From Pseudomonadota bacterium (GTDB lineage: Bacteria; Desulfobacterota; Binatia; Binatales; Binataceae), in assembly GCA_021325025.1 (NCBI GenBank), contig JAJPHZ010000016.1, positions 434,001 to 498,000 of the forward strand: a stretch of 64,000 nucleotides of DNA. Reading direction: 5' to 3'. Every line of letters begins with the position of its first letter. The stretch's first letter is position 1. Shown one piece after another: positions 25,283 to 34,053 of this stretch. The translations under genes were made by a program, and so were the position numbers. Below the pieces are notes generated by a model. That model was given only the letters and a program-made list of their open reading frames with translations. It did no database searches and had not been told where the DNA came from.

Positions 25283-27448
25283 ATGTGCAGAGGTACGTTT
25301 GCCATCGACGGGCTTAAGGGTTGGCTGCCAAGTCTGATCATTGCTGGTTTGGCATTGTGCTGCACCGGATGCGGCGGCAGTTCGGGTCCTGCGCCGGCCC
25401 CTTCCGCCCCGCAGCAGGCGTTGGTAGTGGGCGGAGCTGACGGCCCGGTTTTCCAGACCATCCAGACGCGCTTTAAGACGGTGGCGGGTTCCGGAACCGA
25501 GGATACCGGGGCTTACGCGCTGCTTATTTTTGACGGCAATCGGACCACGCCCAGTCAGCTCCGGGCGAATCCCGGCGTGCAACGCTTTTTGAGCGCCGGC
25601 AAACCGGTCGTGATTCTCAACAGCACCGAGGAGCATCTGCGCACCGGTCTGGCGGGGGTAATGTGGGCGTACGCTCATCAGCTCCCGGCGGTTTCACCGG
25701 CGGTCGCGTTCATCCTTCGCCGCGACCCGGATGGGACCCCGCGTCAACTGATGCAGCTGGACTTTCCGGTCCGGGTCGCGGCGGTGGCCGAGGGCGGCAC
25801 GTTGCCGCCGCGCAAGCATCCGCTCACGCAGTCGCCGCCGCCGCCCCTGCTACTCAATCCGACGCCGGTGCAGTTGTGGAGCGACAGCCGGCGATGGCTC
25901 GACATGGTCGAGGCCGGGCAGTCGGCGGCCTTTGGCGCTATCGCGCCGGCTTCAGGCGGACCGGGCCAAACGGTGCTGTCGTTCGACGAGGTGACCCCAG
26001 CCACTATCCAGCAGGGCTCGGTGCTCAATGGGCAGCCAGCGCCCAATTACACCGCCTGGGGCCAATACGGACTGCAGCCGCCCGACTTCAACATCAGTTT
26101 GAGCGCGACCTTCGAGACGCGCCTGTATGCGACCTTGATAGGTAATTCCCCCGGCACCTTTCAGCACCAGATAATCGCGCGGCAATATCTGCTGGTCAGT
26201 CCGCCCAGTCCACTGGCCACCAGTCAGGTAGCTACGCAATATGCGATCTCGGGCGCGAACTGGAGCGGCACCTGGCCGGTTTATTCGACCTTGGGCTTCA
26301 ACGATGCCTTTACTTTGGCGGTACAGTTGACCGCGCCGGAGAGTAACAACCTCGTACTGGGTATTACCGAAAACCTGCCGGAAGCGGTCAACAACGTTAC
26401 CACCCTGACCACTTCGGAGTCGCATACGGAAACCGTCGGCGTCTCGGTAACCGGAGGAATCGAAAGCGGAGATGTGCTTGGCACGTTGGGTGCCTCGTGG
26501 AGCGACTCGTGGAGCTGGGGACAGGCCACCACGGTGTCGTTTCAGGACTGGGAGAGCGACTCCACGGTGACGCTTCCCAATAATTATGCCGAATACGACT
26601 TCGTCGCCTTCGGGGGCAGCGACATCACCAATGCGGAACTGGGCGCGGATTTATTGCAGCTGCCTCCGACCAATGAGCAAATCGAATCCCAGTTAATAGC
26701 GCCCTTTAATTATTGGCCGCCGTCCAATGGCTACCCTCAACTCAATCAACTTCAGCTCAGCGCGATGACCAATCAGTCGGAGACTGTGTGGACCACCGGC
26801 ACTGGACAACTGGTCGCACCGCAGACATTGCAGTTTATCAGCAGTGCGCTCATCTATTCGGGCGAGATGCTGGAGTTAACTTCGGGAACCAGGAATATCC
26901 TCAAGCCCTTCGCGAATTCGGTATTCACTGGCTATGGGCTTTCCACGCTATACCAGGTGATCAATCTCAATTTCGGCGCTTCCGGCATCCAGCCGCCGGG
27001 ACTGCAGGTCTCCAACCTCACGCAGGTGGCTGCACCCTGGACGCTGACCTTCGGAGAGTTCACCCAAAGCCCAGGTTCGCCTTACGCCACGGTCACGGGA
27101 ACGGTGTCGGTGGCTCAGCCTGGTCCCAGTCCGCTGACGCTCAACCTTTCATACGTGATTCAGCCCCAGCAACAGATGCTGACGCTGCCGGTCACCGAGG
27201 CCTGCCAGGGCAACACCACCTCTTTCAATCCGGGCAACAGCGTGGTTGACAACGGAAACCCGCCCTTGAGCGTGACCATCCCGGCGGGTAAGACTTCGGT
27301 AAGTTTTCCGCTGACATTTCAGACCTTCAACGCCGACACCTATAACGTCCAGGTAGTGGCCTGGCTGCCGCAGACAACGGTTGACGGACAACAGGTGATT
27401 AATCCGCAATCGGCATGGTGCCTGACGCCTCCGAACACTATCCCCTGA
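25283..27448 (+). CDS. Large exported lipoprotein, possibly beta-pore-forming
   Basis: This 721-residue protein has a lipoprotein signal (hydrophobic residues 15-27, cysteines at 26, 27 and 30 followed by GGSSGPAPAPSAP). An alpha/beta-looking N-terminal domain (about 40-170) contains GKPVVILNSTEEH. Residues about 240-500 are rich in Ser/Thr/Asn with alternating polar and hydrophobic residues. The segment TTLTTSESHTETVGVSV and the following GTLGASWSDSWSWGQ look like the amphipathic hairpin strands of aerolysin- or leukocidin-type pore formers. The C-terminal 150 residues look like an immunoglobulin-like beta domain. I do not recognise a definite family. Confidence 0.7.
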   Translation: MCRGTFAIDGLKGWLPSLIIAGLALCCTGCGGSSGPAPAPSAPQQALVVGGADGPVFQTIQTRFKTVAGSGTEDTGAYALLIFDGNRTTPSQLRANPGVQRFLSAGKPVVILNSTEEHLRTGLAGVMWAYAHQLPAVSPAVAFILRRDPDGTPRQLMQLDFPVRVAAVAEGGTLPPRKHPLTQSPPPPLLLNPTPVQLWSDSRRWLDMVEAGQSAAFGAIAPASGGPGQTVLSFDEVTPATIQQGSVLNGQPAPNYTAWGQYGLQPPDFNISLSATFETRLYATLIGNSPGTFQHQIIARQYLLVSPPSPLATSQVATQYAISGANWSGTWPVYSTLGFNDAFTLAVQLTAPESNNLVLGITENLPEAVNNVTTLTTSESHTETVGVSVTGGIESGDVLGTLGASWSDSWSWGQATTVSFQDWESDSTVTLPNNYAEYDFVAFGGSDITNAELGADLLQLPPTNEQIESQLIAPFNYWPPSNGYPQLNQLQLSAMTNQSETVWTTGTGQLVAPQTLQFISSALIYSGEMLELTSGTRNILKPFANSVFTGYGLSTLYQVINLNFGASGIQPPGLQVSNLTQVAAPWTLTFGEFTQSPGSPYATVTGTVSVAQPGPSPLTLNLSYVIQPQQQMLTLPVTEACQGNTTSFNPGNSVVDNGNPPLSVTIPAGKTSVSFPLTFQTFNADTYNVQVVAWLPQTTVDGQQVINPQSAWCLTPPNTIP

Positions 27449-27540
27449 TCCAGGCGCTTTGCGCTCGGGCGTCTGCACGCAAGCGTCGGCCAGAAAAGGT
27501 CGTCGATGGCTTGCCCGCTGCTGAAGACGGTCGCGTGCAA

Positions 27541-28875
27541 TCACTCCAGTCCGTAGCGGCGGCGCTTGCGCCACAGCGTGGCGACGTTGATGCCAAGCAT
27601 CTCGGCGGCCTCCTCCAGCGTCATCGCCTGCTCCAGGACGAATTCGATATGGCGGCGTTCCATCTGCTCCAGTGTCAGGTTGCGCGGGCCGGCGGCCTGC
27701 GGATGGGCCAGGATGCGGTCGGGCAAGTCGTTGACCGTGATTTTCTCGCCGCGGCTTAATACCACGGCGCGCTCGATTACGTTGCGCAGCTCGCGGATAT
27801 TGCCGGGCCAGGAATATGCGGTCAGCGCGGCAAGCGCCTCCGGCGTCATCTCCAGCGCCTTCTTGCCGTGAGTTGCTGCGGCCGCCTCGACAAATGACGC
27901 GGCCAGCACCGGGATTTCCGCAGGCCGCGCGCGCAGCGGCGGCAGGCGCAGCTCGATCACATTGATGCGGTAGTAAAGATCCTCGCGCAGGCGCTTTTCC
28001 CGGACCAGTTGCTCGAGGTCCTGGTTGGTGGCGGCGATAATGCGGGCGTCGATGTGCAGGGTTTCACTGCCGCCCACGCGCTCGAAGGTCTTGTCCTGCA
28101 AAAAGCGCAGCAGCTTGGCTTGCAGCGCCAGCGACAGGTCGCCGATTTCGTCGAGAAACACGGTGCCGCCCTCGGCCGCCTCCAGCCGCCCCGGCTTGTC
28201 CTTGATGGCGCCGGTAAAAGCGCCGCGCACGTGGCCGAACAGTTCGCTCTCCAGCAGATGCTCGCTGAGTGTGGTGCACGCGACGCTGACGAACGGACCG
28301 CTCCGGCGCGGGCTTAGCTGGTGGATATGGCGGGCGAGCAGGCTCTTGCCGGTGCCGCTCTCCCCGGTGAGCAGCACGGTGGCGTCGCTGGCTGCGGCCT
28401 TGGCCGCGACTTCGAGCAGCGCCGCGGTCTGGGGCGAGGATGCCAAAAAGCGGTCGATGCCCGCCATCCGCTCCAGGCGCGACTTGAGCGCGCGATTTTC
28501 CTGCTTGAGCGACACGATCTCCAGCGCGCGCGCCACGGTCTGGCGGATCTGCTGCGCACTGAACGGTTTGGGCAGATAGTCGTACGCGCCCAGCCGCATC
28601 GCTTCGACCGCCGCCGGAATCGAGCCGTAGGCGGTCATGATGATGACCGGCAGGGCCGGACGCGTCTGCTTGATTTGTTCGAGCAGCCGCATCCCGTCCA
28701 TGTTTTCCATCCGCACGTCGGTCACCACCAGATCGATCGCCGGCGCGGCGCCGAGCCTGGCCAGTGCCTGAGCGGCGCCGGCTGCCTCGGTCACGACGTA
28801 ACCCGCTCCTTCCAGCGCGGTGGCGAGCATGCGGCGGATGTTGCGGTCGTCGTCAACCACCAGGATGTTAGCCAA
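27541..28875 (-). CDS. Sigma-54-dependent response regulator (NtrC family)
   Basis: This 444-residue activator has a receiver domain (phospho-acceptor Asp53 in VVTDVRMENMDG, PKPF at 102-105), an AAA+ sigma-54 interaction domain with Walker A GESGTGKS (171-178) and the sigma-54-contacting GAFTGA loop (218-223). A Fis-type helix-turn-helix ends the protein (EEAAEMLGINVATLWRKRR). It would bind enhancer-like sites and drive sigma-54 promoters on phosphorylation. It overlaps the upstream kinase gene by 8 bp. A matching promoter sits in the divergent region before the APC permease. Confidence 0.96.
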   Translation of the reverse strand: MANILVVDDDRNIRRMLATALEGAGYVVTEAAGAAQALARLGAAPAIDLVVTDVRMENMDGMRLLEQIKQTRPALPVIIMTAYGSIPAAVEAMRLGAYDYLPKPFSAQQIRQTVARALEIVSLKQENRALKSRLERMAGIDRFLASSPQTAALLEVAAKAAASDATVLLTGESGTGKSLLARHIHQLSPRRSGPFVSVACTTLSEHLLESELFGHVRGAFTGAIKDKPGRLEAAEGGTVFLDEIGDLSLALQAKLLRFLQDKTFERVGGSETLHIDARIIAATNQDLEQLVREKRLREDLYYRINVIELRLPPLRARPAEIPVLAASFVEAAAATHGKKALEMTPEALAALTAYSWPGNIRELRNVIERAVVLSRGEKITVNDLPDRILAHPQAAGPRNLTLEQMERRHIEFVLEQAMTLEEAAEMLGINVATLWRKRRRYGLE

Positions 28876-30670
28876 GCATCTGCTCCCTTATAGGAATCTC
28901 GACCGTGAAGGTGGTGCCCGCGCCGACCCCGCTGCGCACGAAAATCCGTCCGTTGTGCGCCTCGACGATCTCCTTGGTGATATACAGCCCCAGTCCGGCC
29001 GAGCCGGCGCGGCCCGCGGCGCCGTCACCCTGGGCATAGGGCTCGAAGATGCGCTCGAGCGCGCGGCCCTCGATTCCGCAGCCGGTGTCGCTGACCACCA
29101 CGCGCACCGTCGAGTCATGCTGCGACAATTCGATCGCGATTCTCCCGCCCGCCGGAGTGTAGCGCAGCGCATTTCCCACCAGGTTGGTGATTACCCAGGG
29201 CAGCTTGATGGGGTCGCCCCAGATGGGCAGCGGATGCTCGGGCCATTTGAGCATCAGCTCGATGCCCTTGTCGCGCGCCTGCATCTGCAGCGGCGGCGCG
29301 ATCTCCCGGACCATCGCGTCCAGCAGCATCGGCCGGCGCTCCACGCCGATGCGCGCCGCGGTGGTGCGCGAGGCATCGAGCAGGCCGGTGGCGATAGTCT
29401 GCAGGCGCGCGACGTCGTTTTGCAGCGTCGCCAGGATTTCGCGGGCGCGCGCCGGCAATCCGCCGGCAGCGGTCTCCTCCAGCAGCTCGGCCGCGATGCG
29501 CAGCGAGGTGAGCGGCGTCTTGAGTTCGTGAGACAGGGTGGCGATCAGGTGGGAATGGGCTTTTTCGCGATCACGCAGCACAGTGACGTCCTGCAACAGG
29601 ACCACCGCGCCGAGCACCGCCCCCGCGCCGTCGCTGCTCGCTGTCCAGGGCAGCTCGCGCACCAGGTAGCTGTGATCGCGGCCGCGCAGGAAGACCTTGA
29701 ATTCGATCGGCGTCTGGTGATTACCGTCGCGATGGTCCAGCGCCGCCACCAGCCGCGCCGCATGAGAACCGCGCTCCCCCAGGCTCTCCAGCCGCGCGCC
29801 CAGCACGCCCGTGCGGGGAACGTCGAGGATGGCGCCGGCCACCTCGTTCATGTGCACGATGGCGCGCTGCGGATCGAGCACGATCAGGCCGTCCTCGATG
29901 CTTTCGATGATGGTCGCGGTCTTGGAGCGTTCGCGGTCAAGCTCCGCCATGCGTGCCGCCGAATCGGTTTGCAGGCGTCGCACCATCGCGTTGAACTCGT
30001 TGGCCAACTCGGCCAGTTCCATGGTCGGCGGCGGCGCCATCGCGCTGAGCGACTGCTCGCTGTCGATCGCGCGCACCGTGCGGATCAAATTGGCCAGCGG
30101 ACGATTGACCAACCCGCGCGACAGCGCGTAACTGGACGCAATCAGCAACACCATCGCGGCGAGCAGCAAAGTCAGCGCCTCCACGCGCGAGGTCCGTGCC
30201 ACCGCCACTGTATGCCGGTCGGCGCTGAACATCGCGCGCTCGTTGAGAACGATCAGGTCGTGCAGCGACTTTTCCAGTGCCAGCGGCGGATGTCTGGCAT
30301 CGGACGCGGCGAAGAAAACGTCCGCCTGGCGCGCGATGGTATCGGCCAGTTCTCCCTCGCCGGGTTCGGTCAGGTTATGGCGCTCGATTTCCAGCATCCG
30401 GTTGAACTCGGCGCGCGCCTGCGCCGGGGTCCAATCGCCGGCGCGCAGATGGTCCAGCGCCGATTGCATCCCCTGCGCAGCCTGAATGGATCGATAATTG
30501 CGCGACAGCACCCGGTTGACCGAGCGCTCCAGGATTGCCAGCCGGGACGCGATACTGACTCCGAGTGCTCCCATCAACACCACCAGCACCACGCTGGTGA
30601 GCCAAATCCGCCCGGCGAGCGACCACCACAAGCGGCGCCATCCGCCACCGTAGGCCGCAGTTTGAAGCAT
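28868..30670 (-). CDS. Membrane-bound sensor histidine kinase
   Basis: This 600-residue kinase has two transmembrane segments (residues about 21-41 and 165-185) enclosing a periplasmic helical sensor. HAMP (about 186-240) and PAS (about 250-365) regions follow. The dimerisation domain has the phosphorylated His381 in LSHELKTPLTSLR. The ATPase domain has the N, G1 and G2 boxes (LVGNALRYTPAGGRI, DTGCGI, GSAGLGLYI). It is the cognate partner of the following response regulator and starts 200 bp from the divergent APC permease gene. Confidence 0.95.
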   Translation of the reverse strand: MLQTAAYGGGWRRLWWSLAGRIWLTSVVLVVLMGALGVSIASRLAILERSVNRVLSRNYRSIQAAQGMQSALDHLRAGDWTPAQARAEFNRMLEIERHNLTEPGEGELADTIARQADVFFAASDARHPPLALEKSLHDLIVLNERAMFSADRHTVAVARTSRVEALTLLLAAMVLLIASSYALSRGLVNRPLANLIRTVRAIDSEQSLSAMAPPPTMELAELANEFNAMVRRLQTDSAARMAELDRERSKTATIIESIEDGLIVLDPQRAIVHMNEVAGAILDVPRTGVLGARLESLGERGSHAARLVAALDHRDGNHQTPIEFKVFLRGRDHSYLVRELPWTASSDGAGAVLGAVVLLQDVTVLRDREKAHSHLIATLSHELKTPLTSLRIAAELLEETAAGGLPARAREILATLQNDVARLQTIATGLLDASRTTAARIGVERRPMLLDAMVREIAPPLQMQARDKGIELMLKWPEHPLPIWGDPIKLPWVITNLVGNALRYTPAGGRIAIELSQHDSTVRVVVSDTGCGIEGRALERIFEPYAQGDGAAGRAGSAGLGLYITKEIVEAHNGRIFVRSGVGAGTTFTVEIPIREQMLG

Positions 30671-30717
30671 ACCTGATTGTCAACGCTTTCCGGATTGCCG
30701 ATCAAGCCGGGTTTGGA

Positions 30718-30730
30718 TTGCATAATGCAA
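30718..30730. promoter_or_regulatory. Palindrome TTGCATAATGCAA, candidate activator site
   Basis: A perfect 13-bp palindrome (TTGCAT, central A, ATGCAA) sits in the divergent region between the kinase and the permease. Its centre is about 108 bp upstream of the expected start of the sigma-54 promoter at 30806, the usual distance for an NtrC-type upstream activating sequence. Confidence 0.5.
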
Positions 30731-30805
30731 CGCCTTGATCCGCAGCGAGCTTGCGTCTTGCACTGTCTGCTCACCTTCGGCCCGCGTCCCTCATTGCGTT
30801 TTCTG

Positions 30806-30820
30806 TGGCACGTGGGTTGC
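30806..30820 (+). promoter_or_regulatory. Sigma-54 (-24/-12) promoter of the APC permease gene
   Basis: TGGCACG at 30806-30812 and TTGC at 30817-30820 place the invariant GG and GC exactly 10 bp apart, as in the consensus TGGCAC-N5-TTGC. The inferred start is near 30832, some 38 bp before the permease ATG at 30870. The adjacent sigma-54 response regulator is the obvious candidate activator. Confidence 0.75.
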
Positions 30821-30869
30821 GTTTTGAAGGCTTTTCATTCAGGCCTGCGAGGTTTCCGCTCGGATTCCC

Positions 30870-32933
30870 ATGAATAGCGCTGCTCCGTCCTCCTCCACCG
30901 AAGACTTATCTTCCTCAGCCGGTCTGCGGCCGGCGGCCAACTCGACCAAGCAAACCCAGGTCATCGTCATCTCCACTGCGATGCTGACCTTCATCTCGTT
31001 CTGGCGGGTCGCGGCGGTGGTGCTGTGCGATCTGGCTTCGACCGCCTACTACATCGGCGGCATCGTCGAACAGGCGATCGGACGCTCCGCCCCTTATTAC
31101 ATCCTGGCGGTGATGATCTTCTCCTACGCGGTGCGCGCGGTATACGTCGAGTCGTGCTCGATGTTCACGCGGGGCGGCGTTTACCGGGTGGTCAAGGAGG
31201 CGATGGGTGGCACGCTGGCCAAGCTTTCGGTCTCAGCCCTGATGTTCGACTACATCCTGACCGGACCGATCAGCGGCGTGTCGGCGGGGCAGTACCTGGC
31301 GGGGCTGATCAACGAGATGCTCAAGCTGGCGCGCATCGACTTCGCGCTGCAGCCCGACCTGGCTTCGGCGGCCTTTGCGGTTATCGTCACCCTGTACTTC
31401 TGGCGCCAGAACATCCTTGGGATCGAGGAATCCAGCGGCAAGGCGATGCGCATCATGCAGATCACCACCGTGATGGCGGTGATCATGATCGCGTGGTGCG
31501 GGCTGACGTTGGCGGTGCGCGGGGCGCATCTGCCGCCCCTTGAGTTCCGCTTTACCGACGAGTCGCTGGGATGGCTGCGGCATTGGCCGGCGGCGCGGTC
31601 CTTCGGCGTGCTGGGCGTGATGATCGCGTTTGGCCATTCGATCCTGGCGATGTCGGGGGAGGAGTCGCTGGCCCAGGTCAACCGCGAGATCGAGGCGCCC
31701 AAGCTCAAAAACCTGCTTCGCGCCGGATTTGTAATCTTTATCTACAGCTTGTTGCTCACCTCGCTGGTCTCCTTCTTCGCCGTGATGATCATTCCCGACC
31801 GCGTGCGGATGAAGGAGTACAGCGACAATCTGATCGGCGGACTAGCGATGTTCATGGTCGGGCCGCTATGGATACGGCTGGTGTTTCGCGCCTTCGTGGT
31901 GTTTGTCGGATTTTTGATCCTGGCGGGCGCCGTCAACACCGCGATCGTGGGCTCCAATGGCGTGCTGTGCCGGGTCGCCGAAGACGGCGTGTTGCTGGAC
32001 TGGTTCCGCCATCCGCACAAGCGCTACGGCACCTCCCACCGCATCATCAACATGGTGACGATCCTCCAGATCGCGACCATCGTACTGTCGCGCGGCGACG
32101 TTTACGTGCTGGGCGAAGCTTACGCCTTCGGCGTCATCTGGAGCTTCGTGTTCAAGACGCTGTCGATGCTGGTGCTGCGCTTTCGCGACCGTTCGCCGCG
32201 GATATGGCGCGTGCCGCTCAACCTTAGCTGGTTCAAACCCGGCGGCGTGGAGTTTCCGCTGGGGCTGGCGCTGATTTTCACGATTCTCTTCCTGACCGCG
32301 ATCATCAACCTGTTCACCAAGGAAGTCGCGACCATCTCGGGTATCGCCTTTACGCTGGGCTTGTTTTTGGTGTTCGAAATCTCCGAACGCTTCAACGCCG
32401 GACCCCATCATGCGTACGGCGAGGAACTGGAGAAGTTCAATCTGGCGATGCTCACCAGCGAGAAGCAGCTTTCGCCCGCCGCGGTCAACGGTGCAAACGG
32501 CCCGATCACACTGATCGCGATCCGCGACCCGCAGAACCTCGCCCACCTCCATCGCTACCTGTCCGAGCAGGGCACCGGGCGGCTGGTGGTACTGACCGTG
32601 CGCACCGAAAAGGGACTGGCCTCCAGCGACGGTGCGGTGGTCTTCACCGCCGCAGAAGAGCGGCTGTTCAGCAAGGTGGTAAAGGTGGCCGAAGACCATG
32701 GCCGGCCCGTCACACCGCTGGTGGTGGTGTCCAACGATCAGCTCTTCGCCATCGCGCGGGTCGCCAATCTGCTGCGGGCGGACGAGGTGGTGATGGGCGT
32801 GTCGGCCAAGTTCCGCCCCGACGTGCAACTGGAGCACTTCGCGATGCACTGGGGGTCGCTGGCCGAGGGCGAGCAACTGGTCAAGGTCCGGGTGCTGTCG
32901 GAGACCGAGGACATCACCGCCGAGGTCGTGTAG
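30870..32933 (+). CDS. APC-family amino acid permease with C-terminal UspA-like domain
   Basis: This 687-residue transporter has about 12 hydrophobic helices (residues about 30-510) of the amino acid-polyamine-organocation type. The early motif FWRVAAVVLCDLASTAYYIGG corresponds to unwound helix 1. The final 140 residues are soluble and look like a universal-stress-protein fold (ITLIAIRDPQNLAHLHRYL, LVVVSNDQ, LLRADEVVMGVSAKF). Permease-UspA fusions are known in this family. A sigma-54 promoter is the likely control point. It ends 15 bp before the convergent alpha/beta hydrolase gene. Confidence 0.88.
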   Translation: MNSAAPSSSTEDLSSSAGLRPAANSTKQTQVIVISTAMLTFISFWRVAAVVLCDLASTAYYIGGIVEQAIGRSAPYYILAVMIFSYAVRAVYVESCSMFTRGGVYRVVKEAMGGTLAKLSVSALMFDYILTGPISGVSAGQYLAGLINEMLKLARIDFALQPDLASAAFAVIVTLYFWRQNILGIEESSGKAMRIMQITTVMAVIMIAWCGLTLAVRGAHLPPLEFRFTDESLGWLRHWPAARSFGVLGVMIAFGHSILAMSGEESLAQVNREIEAPKLKNLLRAGFVIFIYSLLLTSLVSFFAVMIIPDRVRMKEYSDNLIGGLAMFMVGPLWIRLVFRAFVVFVGFLILAGAVNTAIVGSNGVLCRVAEDGVLLDWFRHPHKRYGTSHRIINMVTILQIATIVLSRGDVYVLGEAYAFGVIWSFVFKTLSMLVLRFRDRSPRIWRVPLNLSWFKPGGVEFPLGLALIFTILFLTAIINLFTKEVATISGIAFTLGLFLVFEISERFNAGPHHAYGEELEKFNLAMLTSEKQLSPAAVNGANGPITLIAIRDPQNLAHLHRYLSEQGTGRLVVLTVRTEKGLASSDGAVVFTAAEERLFSKVVKVAEDHGRPVTPLVVVSNDQLFAIARVANLLRADEVVMGVSAKFRPDVQLEHFAMHWGSLAEGEQLVKVRVLSETEDITAEVV

Positions 32934-32948
32934 CGCCGCGCCAAGAAC

Positions 32949-33707
32949 TCAAGCCGGCGCCGACGCGAAGAACCCGGCCGCGGCGCGCCTGAAGTGCGGG
33001 TCGGCGAGCGCGTCGAGGTGGGTGCGCCCCTCCAGCGTTATTACGCGCGCGCCCGGGATCGACGCCGCCAGCTCCTCGACGCCCTCCACGATCGCGTCGC
33101 GCGTACCGGCCGCGATCAGCACCGGAGCGCGGATCGCGGCAAGCTGACTTTGTTCCACGTCGGGCCGCCGATGCAGCGAAAAGGCAGCCAGCGCCTTGGG
33201 GTCGTTGCCGTTCTTGAGGCAGAGAGAGCGCATGAACAGGGCGGCCTTGTCGGTGTATGAACTGAGGTCTTCGGCGCGCAGGATTTCGACCAGGCGCGCC
33301 AGCTCCTGGGGCGGCGGCACCTTGTAGGCGCGCGAACTGACCCCGCCAATCACCATCGCGCGCAGCCGCTCCCCATGGCGAATCGCCATGTTCAGCGCCA
33401 CGCACGCGCCCATCGAGTAGCCGGCGACCAGCGCGCGCCGGATGCTTAGATGGTCGAGCAGACGCGCGGCGTCGTCCGCCATCTTGTCAGCGGTATAGAA
33501 ATCGGGGTCCTCGGATTTGGCGCTCAGCCCGTGGCCCCGACAGTCCATTGCCACGACCCTATGGGCCGAGCACAGGGTCTCGACCCATCCGGTATCCACC
33601 CACGAATGGCGCAGGTGAGAGGCCATCGCATGGAGCAGGACCACCGCGGGTCCCGCTCCCTGGTCCAGGTAATGAAGGGTGACAGAGCCGGAATCGAAAA
33701 ACGGCAT
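32949..33707 (-). CDS. Alpha/beta-hydrolase
   Basis: This 252-residue alpha/beta hydrolase, read from the ATG at 33707 (an ATG 9 bp upstream is also in frame), has the nucleophile elbow GYSMG (Ser98), an oxyanion loop HAMASHLRHSW and the acid in GTRDAIV. The histidine is in GRTHLDAL. It would hydrolyse an ester, lactone or enol-type substrate. It resembles 3-oxoadipate enol-lactonase-like hydrolases, but this is not specific. It stands alone, convergent with the permease. Confidence 0.85.
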   Translation of the reverse strand: MPFFDSGSVTLHYLDQGAGPAVVLLHAMASHLRHSWVDTGWVETLCSAHRVVAMDCRGHGLSAKSEDPDFYTADKMADDAARLLDHLSIRRALVAGYSMGACVALNMAIRHGERLRAMVIGGVSSRAYKVPPPQELARLVEILRAEDLSSYTDKAALFMRSLCLKNGNDPKALAAFSLHRRPDVEQSQLAAIRAPVLIAAGTRDAIVEGVEELAASIPGARVITLEGRTHLDALADPHFRRAAAGFFASAPA

Positions 33708-33716
33708 CCAAAGCAC

Positions 33717-34053
33717 TCCTTGCCGCCAGCATATCGGCGTTCGTTATACGGCAACAGCCGCGCCCAAGCGGCGGCGGCAGACTTTTTGCTACTTGCGCTG
33801 GAATGCTGCAAAAGCTGGACACATTCGCGATCATTTCCTTGCTGACAATCTTCGGATTCATCGCGGCTTTCATCGCCATGTTCATCTACGCCTGCTGACT
33901 GCGAAGAATTCCGCAGGCGGCACAATGGTACAGCAGTGGCGCAAAATGCCGCAGGTCGAGAGCCGCGAAAATTCCGGAACGCATGTTCCACCAGTTGCCG
34001 CGCCCGAATAAGATGCCGGTTTGGTCCGCATCATTAAAACGGAGGGAAAGTGT
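33717..34053. other. Intergenic region with a possible small membrane peptide
   Basis: This 337-bp divergent gap contains the 31-codon hydrophobic frame at 33803-33898 and the ribosome binding site GGAGGG (34041-34046) for the DUF1329 gene. I see no other gene or structured element in the rest. Confidence 0.5.
33803..33898 (+). CDS. Putative 31-residue single-pass membrane peptide
   Basis: The frame ATG 33803 to TGA 33898 encodes MLQKLDTFAIISLLTIFGF followed by IAAFIAMFIYAC. It gives one transmembrane helix with a short charged start. Such small proteins often modulate transporters or membrane stress, but nothing specific is known here. A good ribosome binding site is lacking, so translation is uncertain. 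Confidence 0.25.
   Translation: MLQKLDTFAIISLLTIFGFIAAFIAMFIYAC

Noticed and set aside
28820..30676. 618-codon plus-strand open frame opposite the histidine kinase
   Set aside because: It is antisense to the kinase with intact H, N and G boxes, so it is a shadow.
30681..30692. TTGACA-like sequence near the kinase start as a -35 box
   Set aside because: On the kinase strand it lies only about 10 bp before the ATG, too close to serve as a promoter element.
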